A stretch of DNA of 64,000 bases from Lophius americanus (lineage: Eukaryota > Chordata > Actinopteri > Lophiiformes > Lophiidae). Of this stretch, positions 23,021 to 32,900 are shown piece after piece (the first letter of the stretch is position 1; each line of letters begins with the position of its first letter). The position numbers and the translations under genes were made by a program. The stretch covers positions 10,226,501 to 10,290,500 of the forward strand of contig JBBDHG010000028.1 of assembly GCA_037951165.1 (NCBI GenBank), written 5' to 3'. The notes beneath the pieces were generated by a model. It was given only the letters and a program-made list of their open reading frames with translations, was not told where the DNA came from and did not search any database.

Positions 23021-23422
23021 TAAATCTGGTGTGTTTTTTGATGGATCAGTTTATCACAGTATTTTTTATAAAGTGAAATTCGCAATAGAACATTTTTATG
23101 TTGAGCCTTTTATTTAGTGACTCTGTATTTCAAAAAAGCATATGATAGATATCTAATGGCATAGTGTGAGAACATACAATTTGCATGAAATACTGTAAAT
23201 GCTGTAGGAAAACATATCCATATAAAAATAGATAGAAAGTGTTGTCTACTCAGGGACAAAAAATATACAGTTCTCACACTATGCCATTAGATATCTATCA
23301 TATGCTTTTTTGAAATACAGAGTCACTAAATAAAAGGCTCAACATAAAAATGTTCTATTGCGAATTTCACTTTATAAAAAATACTGTGATAAACTGATCC
23401 ATCAAAAAACACACCAGATTTA
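23021..23422. repeat. Perfect 153-bp inverted repeat with 96-bp spacer
   Basis: Positions 23021-23173 and 23270-23422 are exact reverse complements over all 153 positions, checked block by block. The spacer at 23174-23269 is AT-rich. The arms show no transposase or tRNA-like sequence. An 11-bp direct repeat, ACAATTTGCAT, lies at 23011-23021 and again at 23176-23186. It brackets the left arm. Complete identity means the duplication is recent or maintained, or is an assembly fold-back. Confidence 0.97.
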
Positions 23423-23837
23423 GACTTTTCTACAAGTCTACAAATTGCTCAAGTGATGTTTTGAATTCTAGAAATTTAGCTATTTGGGATCCCACTTAGA
23501 AATTATTAAGGTAACAGCCGTAATTCCTGGTGTCCATACAAAACACATTGAAATAAAATGAAACAAATATCACACAATATCTTAATCTTAATAACTTTCT
23601 ACAATATCAACGACCGCTGACTTTCGAACCTTGTATAAATCGAGACGTAATTTTGATGCATACGATGCCGAGTATCATATATTTATTTTGGAAGCATATG
23701 GTCTAATTTATTTTGAATACTATTTGTCGTTTCTGTGTTTGACTTATTGTCTGGTTTGATCTACTCTGTTGAAATTGACGCATCTTCCATCAAAAATAGA
23801 CTGGGAGTGTATATGGAGCGGAGAATCGAACTACTAC
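23423..23837. other. AT-rich sequence
   Basis: No feature is recognised until the CpG-dense patch begins. Confidence 0.35.
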
Positions 23838-23945
23838 TCGGACACGAGTAGACACGGACACGGACACGCGGCGCATCGGGTGGAATCACACATATTTCGA
23901 ATGGAAGCGATCGGGAGCGTCGACTTCGTCGCAACACTTCCAGAG
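23838..23945. other. CpG-dense patch
   Basis: About 16-17 CpG dinucleotides occur in roughly 110 bp, including GGACACGGACACGGACACGC and CGATCGGGAGCGTCGACTTC. The flanks are CpG-poor. It could be a young transposon terminus or an unmethylated regulatory site. The 118-codon minus-strand frame across it has no domain. Confidence 0.7.
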
Positions 23946-24919
23946 TTATCAAGCATCAATAGTTGTCTTTGTAATGTTTGTATGTTTTTTTGTTGTTTTT
24001 TGTCTTCCCAAGGTCCATATGCAGAAAGCATATTTCTCAAGGCTATCTGTGCCACTGTTCTGATGAGTGACATCAGGTGAACATGCCATCTCAAGCATCT
24101 ATTCCATTCATCATCAGTACAGACTGCAAAGTACCCGACAGGTGTAAATTCAACAGTTAATTTCTCACATGTCCTCCATATGATACGCATATGTATAACA
24201 GTTTGGGGAATATTTTTTCTGGCACAACAGATCTCTTAGCAAAAGCTTCACTGTGGTAGTTTTTTTAGGGCCCTCTCCTTAAGCCATAATCTCTTCATAC
24301 TCGTCAGTGATATTATTTTGTGATTGATTAATCAAATTGGTGGTATTACCCTTGGATACTGAAAAAGTTTATCTGCAGTCTTTGCAGTCTTTACATGGCT
24401 TCCTAAACCATCTTTTCAAATTTATAAGTTTAAATTTTTTTTAATTAATTTCACAAAGAAGATCTGAAATTTAACCTTGGTCAGATTAGAATCAAATCAC
24501 CCTTTGCTGCTGTCTCACAAAAATCCAATTCATCCTTAAACAACATGAAACAAAACCATTCCCTTGTCTTTTCTGACCTTTTGCCCAATTATTTGTTATA
24601 CTGTCCTTAAAAGGGGAGCGAAATTTCTCCGAGAGAACCAAAAGCAAAGACTGACTGAGACAATGCTGTATCAACCACAGCAAAGATTGTTTTTTTCAGC
24701 CTTTCTTTTTCTAGCTGGTGTTGCTGAGGTTTTTAGGAGAGAAAACCTTCTTCATACAATCCTAACCTCATCTATCAAACTTCCATGAATCATACAATAT
24801 CAACATCAAGCCCACCCCCAAGAGTGTCCTCCAGATAAAGAGCTGACTGCTGAAGAATCCCAGCAGAGGCTTCTAAGGAATGCATATTATTCAAGCATGG
24901 ACTAGAAATAAATTTTCCT
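23946..24919. other. Unique-looking sequence
   Basis: Short overlapping frames are present without motif. No repeat is recognised. Confidence 0.4.
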
Positions 24920-25025
24920 TGTAGGTTCAAATCCTGTGCCACTCTGCTTATCAGGATGAGTGGTTAAGGCTTTGGACTTATGATCCAGTGGGCAGAAGCC
25001 CTTGAGGGTTTGAAACACACTCTGG
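24920..25025 (+). repeat. Degenerate tRNA-Ser/Leu-like sequence (tRNA-derived repeat)
   Basis: A T-arm-like GTAGGTTCAAATCCTGTGCC occurs at 24921. It is followed by GAGTGGTTAAGGC (D-arm), a plausible anticodon stem and loop TTGGA-CTTATGA-TCCAG, a long variable arm GGGCAGAAGCCC, and a decayed T-loop GGGTTTGAAAC. The long variable arm points to a class II (Ser/Leu) ancestor. The acceptor stem does not pair, so it is not a functional tRNA. Confidence 0.5.
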
Positions 25026-25039
25026 CACAAATAATTTGT

Positions 25040-25150
25040 GGAACTAGCTCTGGAGGTAGTCACCGAATTGGAGGGTTGACAGTTCAATTCATTCACAATG
25101 ACCTTGACTTAGATATTGAAACCCAGTTTGATCCCCATGATAGTGTTAAC
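25040..25150 (+). mobile_element. tRNA-derived SINE head fragment
   Basis: The A-box-like CTAGCTCTGGAGGTAGTC and the B-box-like GACAGTTCAATTC are spaced as in a tRNA-derived SINE. A short body and an A-rich AACAAAAACAAAAAAGG run follow. It directly follows the tRNA-like sequence upstream. Confidence 0.5.
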
Positions 25151-26029
25151 AAAAACAAAAAAGGGATGTCCGCGAATGTGGTAAAGCTTCTAAGGTGCTT
25201 CTTACAAAATTAGATGAAAGGCAAAATTCTCTGAGGTGCCATATGTCAACCATTGACAAGTCTCTACAGTAGGGCAGCACTTCCGTTTTATTTTTCTACA
25301 AAACTGGTGAAGAGTGATTGTCAATTCCTTGCTTCTTTCCCATTTTAATCTATTTCTATTTAGGGATGTTGGGCATCTGTGTTTGTGGTGTGTGTTCTGC
25401 GTTTAAGAGCTGTCCTGTCGTAACTTTTAGGAAACCGACAGCTGCTGCTCATTTGCAAGAGGACGCTCGACAGACAAGCAAGGCGTGAAAGTGAGGGAGG
25501 CTTTACACGGTGCGACCATATGATGTATGCTTGAAAATCTTCTGCTTATGTGTCTCCTCTGTGTTCTGACTTTATTTAGGCTCATTTACTGTATTGATGA
25601 GTTAGAATTTAGGTTTGCCTGGTATCAGGGTGGGGTGGTTGGAGACGTGAGGAAGACAGAGAGAAGAGGCAGGGCAGCTTCTTGCATAAAATGATCTAAT
25701 TATCAATTACCCCTCTTATTTCTCTTATCTCAAACCGTTCCCTCTTTTCCTCCTAGTTCTCCTCCTATCATTTTTTGGTTTACTTGCTTATCCTCTTCAG
25801 AGCAATTTAAATTTAACTTAACAGCACTTTTTCGGCGGCTGCATTGTCCCCCTCCTTTCGGTTCCCTTTATTTAATTTTGGTCTAATTGCGTATCTTCCC
25901 TGGAAAATTGATATACAGTAAAGACAATTTCCCGTTTCATTATTACCCTATCCCAAAACATGTGCATGTCTTTAACATATTTGTATTTTTTCATAAAGTG
26001 GGATTGAAGCAAGCGAGGACGATGTACAG
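25151..26029. other. Unique-looking sequence
   Basis: A pyrimidine-rich stretch lies at about 25720-25800. No gene or repeat is recognised. Confidence 0.4.
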
Positions 26030-26240
26030 CGTGCCATAATAAGGGTGTAGTTCTTTTCAACGTTATGCTGCCGCAGTGCTTTTAATTAAACTCCATATAT
26101 AGGTTCTTAAATAAATGCTCAAAAGCTGATTAGAGGAAACGCATACCAATTTTTTTTAGGCATATTGCTTAATTAAAAATGTTATTTTGTGAATTTAAGA
26201 TAATGTTAGTCTATAAATGGGAGCTAGGAACAGCCAGAGA
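26030..26240. promoter_or_regulatory. Candidate conserved non-coding element
   Basis: The sequence is complex and non-repetitive, with CTTTTAATTAAACTCC, GCTGATTAGAGGAAACGC and TGCTTAATTAAAAATG, which are homeodomain-type cores. It has no coding frame. The texture suits a developmental enhancer, but conservation is untested. Confidence 0.25.
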
Positions 26241-26424
26241 GGAAGTGAGTGGGAAGGAGAGCATAAAACCCAGAATTATAATAAGCCTATGTTACCTCTT
26301 ATATGTAGTGCTTTACCGGGACTGATAAAATAATCACAATAAATTGCCCTTTTGTGGGAAATATAATAAATGCATGTGTGGTGGTAAAGAAAAGCATGAC
26401 TAATTGGTTTAAGTGACAAGAGCA

Positions 26425-26512
26425 TCCGTCCGTAGCTGCTTATCCAGTCATGGGTTGTGGGGGCAAGAGCCTATCCCAACTGACATTGGATGAGAGGTGG
26501 GGTAAACCCTTG
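26425..26512 (-). mobile_element. Fragment of the 36265-type dispersed repeat
   Basis: The minus strand reads GGTTTACCCCACCTCTCATC, then CAATGTCAGTTGGGATAGGC and CTTGCCCCCACAACCC. This corresponds to the 3' body of the teleost repeat seen in fuller form at 36265-36510. Confidence 0.65.
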
Positions 26513-26544
26513 ACCCCAAAGACTTTTCCGTCTAGCCCTGATAA

Positions 26545-26597
26545 TGACAAAATGCCTTCCATGACTTTATTTAATCACATGTAGATTACTGCAACAA
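26545..26597 (+). mobile_element. L2-type LINE, left part, interrupted by another LINE
   Basis: Translation gives NAFHDFI, a stop, then SHVDYCN, matching the L2 'HAF..SR.DYCN' block. The matching continuation lies at 27504-27850. The DYCN codons occur on both sides of the intervening LINE, as expected for a target-site duplication. Confidence 0.65.
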
Positions 26598-27503
26598 ATG
26601 AAAAAAATCCCACCCCGTGGGCTCACTCGGCTCAATCCCCCTGCAGGTTGGTTCACAATCTGCATGGGCAGCAGGCGACGGAGAGCATTGTGGCAAGTCA
26701 ACCCCTGGCATACCCGACTGGTTTTAGGTACGTGGAATATCACCTCTTTGGTAGAAAGAACCAGAGCGCGGGAGATAGACCAGTACCAGATAGATTTACA
26801 TAGGCTCTGCCCACAGCATTGGTTCCAGAACCAAAATCCTGGAGAGGGGCTTGGCTTTAAACATTGCCGTAGTTGCCCAGGGTGAGAGGCGTCGGGCGAG
26901 TGTTGGAATACTTACAAACCCCCGTTTGAGCACCTCTGTGTTAGAGTTTTCCCCGGAGAACGAGAGGGTTGCCTCCATGCAACTGAAGGTTGCAGGAGGA
27001 CTCTTGTTTCTGCCTACACACCGAACAATGGCTCAGAGTTTCTGGCCTTCTTAAAGTCTCTGGCTGGGGTCCTGGAAAGGACCCTAGAAATGGGGTAGAG
27101 ATGGGGTCCTAGAAAGGACCTAGAAAGGACCCCATCCAGGGTATTTAGGGTTCTCTTTAATGACTTCAACGCTCACGTTGGCAACGAAACCTGGAGGGGC
27201 ATGATTGGGAAAAAACGTCCGTCTGATGTAATTCAGAATTGTGCTCTGTTTTTGGACTTTTGTGCTAGGTATGGACTGTCAATAACTGTGTACTACCCAG
27301 AGAATTTTTTTCATGCATGTCCAAGAGGATGGAGAACCCGAGATAGAAATAGAACCTTCTTTAAGGACTATATATCTTATATGGCCTAGGAAGGCATTGC
27401 GATCCTCCAGCATGAGCTGGAGAGTGTTCCTAGGGAGAGGGATGTCTGGAAATCCCTTCTTAGTCTGCTGCCACTGCAACCTGATCCCGGATATGGATAG
27501 ATG
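26598..27503 (+). mobile_element. LINE with APE endonuclease domain, internally deleted, nested in L2
   Basis: The 5' part encodes LGTWNITSLVERTR, the start of an apurinic endonuclease. It continues with VAQGERRRASVGILTNPRLS and VLEFSPENERVASMQLKVAGG. After a short duplicated patch (about 27075-27130), it reads FNDFNAHVGN (catalytic D-x-N), a gap, then FLDFCARYGLSIT. Near 27310-27330 the sequence jumps to the 3' end of the same kind of LINE (EPSLRTIYLIWPRKALRSS...). It closes with a GATATGGATAGATGGA tail. The central reverse transcriptase is deleted. Frameshifts make it inactive. Confidence 0.85.
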
Positions 27504-27850
27504 GATTATTGCAACTTGCTGTAACTTTGATTCAAATTGTTCAAAATGCAGCAGCTCGGCTTTTAACCAACACTAGAAGACAAAACCTTAAAGCCCTCTT
27601 TCAGCATATCTTCACTACTTACCTATTGGTTTTAGAATTGACATTAAGATTTTATTCATAATTTTTAAAATACTTTCCACTTTAGTGAAACGTCATACTC
27701 TAAACTAGGGTTCTGTTGACAGTTTGGGAGTCCCATGCAGCCTATAACAAAAGGCATTTGAATTTAAAGCCCTTCAGCTCTGGAACTCCCTTGATGGATA
27801 TCTGAGACTTCTAGAGTTGGGTGACATGATTTAAATCAGTTAAATTTTTT
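27504..27850 (+). mobile_element. L2-type LINE, right part after nested insertion
   Basis: After the duplicated DYCN codons and a frameshift, the sequence reads IVQNAAARLLTNTRRQNLKA, the L2 'LQLVQNAAAR.LT.TR' block, then HIFTTYLLVLELTLRF. Later comes LQLWNSLDGYLR, equivalent to the WN-LP--R motif. Stops are frequent, so this copy is old. Confidence 0.8.
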
Positions 27851-28131
27851 TTGCTTTTTTTAAGAACAGATGGCATCCTCTTTGTGATGTAGAGGAAATG
27901 CTTCGCAATGGTTTTCTCCTCTGAAAAGAAGACTGTTAGCATAACAGTAAGTACCTCCATAGCCATGAATGACCCGCCTCCTCATGAACACCACATGACT
28001 TGACGTCAATAAATAATGTTGGGAGTTGTCTGATTGGGACGCATCAAGAATATATGCTGATGTCAGGTGATTTTTGAAAAAAACATTGAAGACAAAGTCC
28101 AGCGATGAAAGATTCACAAATCAGTGTACTT
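27851..28131. other. Unique-looking sequence
   Basis: Nothing is recognised. Confidence 0.35.
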
Positions 28132-28197
28132 CTAGTGCTGGTCCCAAGCCCAGATAAATTGGGTGTATGCCATTAGGAGGGGCAGCCCCTCCTAATG
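28132..28197 (-). repeat. Repeat scrap plus 13-bp perfect hairpin
   Basis: GGTCCCAAGCCCAGATAAATTG at 28140 is the reverse of the CCATTTATCCAGGCTGGGGAC end seen at about 62694, so it belongs to that family. Immediately after it, CATTAGGAGGGGC (28171-28183) pairs perfectly with GCCCCTCCTAATG (28185-28197) around one central A. Confidence 0.6.
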
Positions 28198-30476
28198 CCT
28201 AATATAAGATATATGCCAAATCAGTATGCGGAAAACGAAAATGATTTCCAGACCATATCTGTAGGGAACCGGGTTAAGAAATACTGTCACTGGTGCTGTT
28301 AGCCAGCAGGATATAAGCAGTACGGATAGAAGCAGATGATCCGCTGCAGTGAACCCAAAAGGGAACAGCCAAAAGAACAAGATGTGGAAGACAAAAATAC
28401 ATTGAAGTCTGAGCCTGGCATTACAGAAAATGAATTGATAGATAGTTTTAGACCAAATATTAAGGAAAATTCAGGCAAGGTTAATAGATCAAAAGCAACA
28501 AATGTTTACAATTATCCTGAGAGGAAGGATGGTGTACACACAAATACCCGTTCCAATATTGCTAACAGACATTTTGTCGCCCTACTGGTGGCAATATGAG
28601 ATTACTAAAGTCACAGGGATTTATTCTCAAGGGATCATGGATGTCTTTATAAATTAGTTACGCCAATATTTCAGATATTTCAATCTTAGCCAAAGTGTTA
28701 TCTAAGATTCCATGTTCATCTTAGCAGTCTACTTGGTTGTTGTAGTGGACGGTATTTTGTCTTTATAGCATATTAATAGCCGTGGCACGAGGCCCTTTTT
28801 TTTTTTGTGATGTCCATCCATTTAACTATCTGTCCTGTCAGCCTATTTCTGGAAAACCCTCAGGGAAAGTCACCAAATGACACAAAATAATCGCTCTTAC
28901 TTTTCCCTCTCTGTAACTTGAGGGTGGCAGAAATCACAAAGTGTAGACGATAACCAACAAGCTGTCATGGGACTCAAGGAGCTAGTGCAAATATGAATCT
29001 GAAGTTTATTTGAAGAATAGAATCTGAGAGCCACTTGTGCAGTCCGGTCATTGAGAATAACTGGCTGAGCTGATATTGAACTTGTCTTGCAGCAATTTCT
29101 TCATCTTTTGTTTATTTAACACCTTATTAAGGGCATTTTTGCACTCCAACGGTGTTGCTGGGTGTTGCCAGTTGGATGAAATCAACATTTTAAGTCCTGC
29201 TAATATCAGTTAATGAGAACCAAACCACATCTACTTCATATGAATCACTGACATTGAGTGGGTAGCCATTCCGATGTTTGAAAATTAGATTTTTTGCGGC
29301 ATAGTCCGTAAGAAAAGCTTAGGTGCTTCTGCGGTGTAATGAATGAACCTTTGCAACAAAGTAGTCATGGTTTCATAATAGTTCGAAACAAAAATAGATC
29401 TCTCTGACGCGGGGAAATAAGATACAGACAGTTTTTGGTTCAGAGACAATATTGTCACCTTGTTGGACATAGAAAATATATAGTAAATGTATGACTTAAT
29501 GAGAAAGGGAATGGGGCAATTGGTGAATGTTGTGTTTGACTGCTGTGATGATTCATAGATTTGTTGTGATAACCATTTGATCCTCCTGCATTAGCGTGTG
29601 AATCTGAGATGGAGAGAGAGAGAGAGAGAGACATGAAAAGTCTGTGTCTACTTGTTTTCTGCCAGAATTACCATCCTTCCCACTCGGGCTTTGTTTTTTG
29701 TATGAGCAAATTGTAATCAGAGCAGGAAAACCCAGTGGGGGGAGAGGCAGAGAGAGAGAGAGATGGAGTGGGTGGTATCGTTGAGGTGTGCTACTGTTGG
29801 TGCTCTAGAGAAAGAGGAGATTACAGTGAAGGGATAACTCAAAGCTGATTGAAGGCTGTTCTGTGATCGGAGCTTGTGGCTGGCTCATGGTAATGTTATA
29901 GTGTCAGCAAGATCTTAGTTAATTTCTTTCTGATATCCCAAAATTGAGAAAGCTGCTTAAGATAATGTGTTGAAGTGTATATTTGGCACCACTAACAGCC
30001 AGAGTTTGCTCTAATATTCCAAATTCTCAATGATAGAGAATTAAATGGTTGATTGAAGCAGTTGAACTGATTTTTAGAGTTTTTGGGCATCACCCAGTCC
30101 AAGTCACTGATAATATGAAGCTCATTACAGATCCTTGGAAAGAGTCAGGCATAAAAAGATGGTCAGTTTTTGCAATTTAATGTTTCAGACTATAAATTAC
30201 AATTTTTGCCGGGGCAGTATTCTGTAGCTCTCAGCCCATGCTGAAAAGAAGGTCTGTTTCTTGAATAGATACAGACCATCTGACCCTCTGTTTCAGTGGC
30301 AGGAATCCCAAAGTGATTCGTAATATTCCATGTTTCTTAGTAATAATATAAGGTATGTGATGTTTTTTCACCAGCTCTGCATATTTGTTGATACACTGTG
30401 ATCCTCTCTCAAGTTGTTCTGCACAGAAATTTAAAAAATAAATTACTCAGTGTTTGAGTGATGGTCAAACTGACGC
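28198..30476. other. Unique-looking sequence
   Basis: Short GA repeats lie at about 29611-29631 and 29749-29762. No coding frame with motif and no named repeat is found. Confidence 0.4.
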
Positions 30477-30560
30477 ACCTGTATAAACCTGGAATATTTC
30501 ACTGTATGAACCTGGACAGTTTTACTGAATGAACCTGAACTGCTTCACTGCATGATTCTT
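30477..30560 (+). repeat. 23-bp minisatellite unit, locus 2 (about 3-4 units)
   Basis: ATGAACCTGGAC and ATGAACCTGAAC start 23 bp apart, with GAACCT at 30508 and 30531. They are flanked by decayed units on both sides. The unit and period are the same as at 268-316 and 62744-62993. Confidence 0.7.
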
Positions 30561-32732
30561 GAGAACTAACATGGTCACAGATTGAGCTCATCAAGTAAAG
30601 TCACCTTGTTTCTCATGAATTTCTTTTTTCCCTTTTCCATTTTTGAGAAGACTGTTTTATGACTTGTTTCCAAAACAGATAGCAGAGTATTTCCATTTAA
30701 CCTTAGACATAACGCTGCAAACAAGTCGTGAATGCACTGAGACTCGAAAATGATGAATATCAGTAGAAAAAGAACTCACAATGTCAAGGAAAGATTTAAA
30801 CATTGTGGTTGTAAAGCAAAAACATTTTTCAACTGGAAGTTGCCGGACATTTTAAGAGGAGAATAGGCTTGGCTTTTGGGATGGTGTCCAGACAGCAACT
30901 CAAGAAAACCATGATGATGTTTTCAGTAATCTGGAAAATTACAACGGACAAACAAATGATTTGCCCAATAAACGGAATTATAGAGTGAAAAATCACCCTT
31001 TATTCATGAAGTTGATGACAGCTTTGTTGTCATCTGTAGAACTGCTATCGCTGCGGATTCCATCTGCACACATGTTAGGTGACAGCAACTGGATAAATCT
31101 AATACAAAGAAGATGGAAAATTTAAATCAGAGAGCACTGAATGTCAGTTAGCAGTTAATTATAGGCCGACTGCCCTGAAGAACCAAACAAAAAACCTATA
31201 GATGGAGCTGCATCCGTGAAGATACTCTTCACAATCGTAGGATCACTGTTAAGATTGTAGTTGTTCATTAGCAATGGTGACCAAAATTTTAAATCGGAGA
31301 GGCAGCCAGAGAAAGGGATTCATCTAAAATTCCGACTGATTCAATTAAGATTGCCTTGCAGAGATAATTACTGCACTGTAAAATGTAGCTACCTGGAAAA
31401 AGAAGGGAAATAGACAAAATTAATCAGTAAAAAAAAAAGAACATAAGACTTAAGTTGTTACAACTGAAAAAACTGTAATTACTTTTAATAGCTTAAAATT
31501 TTAATAACCTTTGCTTAGCAGTCGACTTGACTTAAGTCCTTTTAAGGAAATCGGTTTCCTGACTTTTAAAAAAAATAAAGCCAACTAATTATATTTCATA
31601 GTGTACTATTTTGATTCCTCCCCCCAGTTGGTTTTTCAAGACTCCTTTCACATAGTCTTTGCGATCTGGACCAGGAGAAAACCAGGAAAAATCAAACGTG
31701 TAAACTCAATTACATTAATTACTGCAACTGGAAAAAAAGATGTTGTGGAACTAAAACTTTTGAGTTTTACCAACCAGATAATAATAATAATGTACGGAAG
31801 GTGGCTGATGGGTGTGGCTGCTGGCTTTTTAGCTCCCCTCTGTCTGGACCCAGTCGCGTCTTGGGACATTGGACTTAATTGTTAATGCTACCACAATTCG
31901 GAAGAAATTATTATATTTGTAATCTTACATATAAACTTTGACCTATATTTTAACAACATACAAAATGTTGCCACTTGAAGACCACCGTAGATTTTAGGAT
32001 AGGGAATGGTGGGCGGAGTTGGTAGATGGGTTGTATTCTGGAATTTTACTGCTAGTTGCCTTTAAATTTTCCACTCTATACCTTTCAGTAAGGGTAAATA
32101 TTGGCTGGAATGGACTAAAGTTACAGACCACTGAATGCGTAGTGGTATGAGGAGATCACTGACTGACGTGGCTGAAGCAGCAGGTGTTAAAGGTCTACGC
32201 CCCTCACCTTTTGGCTGTCAGACTGGGGATTCCGCTGCGTTGAATATCATCAGGTACTGGTGTCTCCTCCGCAGGAGATGATTGAGTGACAGGTGAATCA
32301 TTGTGTTTATGAGGCCTGCTGGCTTGTGACACTGCTATAGATGGAATACTGAAAATGGCTGTGGAAGCCCCTTGGAAAACTAATATTTCATGATCTCTCT
32401 GAGCTTAAGCCAATTTGTTGGGAATAATGTAGTAGGGTTTTCATTGAATAACAGGAAGCTGTTAACTTTCTCTGAAATCCTCCTAGAGGTGATTGGGTCC
32501 ATAGTCCAACATGGTTCTGTAAGTAGGAGCGAGGCAACGGAATAAGATGAGAGCAAATGCCACGAGGGAGAATCACTCTGTAGTGAGATGACAGCTGAAT
32601 GACAGCAGAACGCATGCATATTTAAAATGTGGCAGCTTACAAATGAACAGTTAAAGCAGAAGGTGACAGGTTGCGATTTGATGAGAGAGAGAACTAACAG
32701 GTGAAGAGACAGTCTTCCTGATTGAGCTTTGG
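30561..32732. other. Unique-looking AT-rich sequence
   Basis: A 94-codon plus frame (31601-31885) and a 125-codon minus frame (32380-32757) have no recognisable motif. Nothing else is found. Confidence 0.4.
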
Positions 32733-32900
32733 TTAACCTTCTGGGGTCTGAGGTCACACGGACATGATGTTTCAGGATAATTTTTTATTCTCTTTAATAT
32801 GTCATTACATTAATATACTAAACCTAAAAAATGCCAGGTTGGAATCAGGGATCCAACTGGTGTGATCTCAGACTACGATCAAAACATCCCTAACAGAAAA
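32733..32900 (+). mobile_element. Possible PiggyBac-like non-autonomous element start
   Basis: TTAACCTTCTGGGGTCTGAGG starts with a TTAA and resembles the common teleost TTAACCCTCTGGGGTC terminus. The sequence to about 34080 could be the body of such an element. I could not find the opposite TTAA terminus, so the extent is unknown. Confidence 0.35.

Noticed and set aside
23834..24190. 118-codon minus-strand frame over the CpG patch
   Set aside because: No domain is recognised, and the 103-codon frame antisense to it is equally open. It is likely chance.
24950..25025. Functional tRNA gene
   Set aside because: The acceptor stem does not pair, the T-loop is mutated, and there is no clean 3' terminator.
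28171..28197. GC-rich hairpin as a transcription terminator
   Set aside because: Rho-independent terminators do not apply to nuclear vertebrate DNA. It is recorded only as a small palindrome next to a repeat scrap.
32380..32757. 125-codon minus-strand frame
   Set aside because: No motif, no neighbouring exon-like signals, and overlapping alternative frames.
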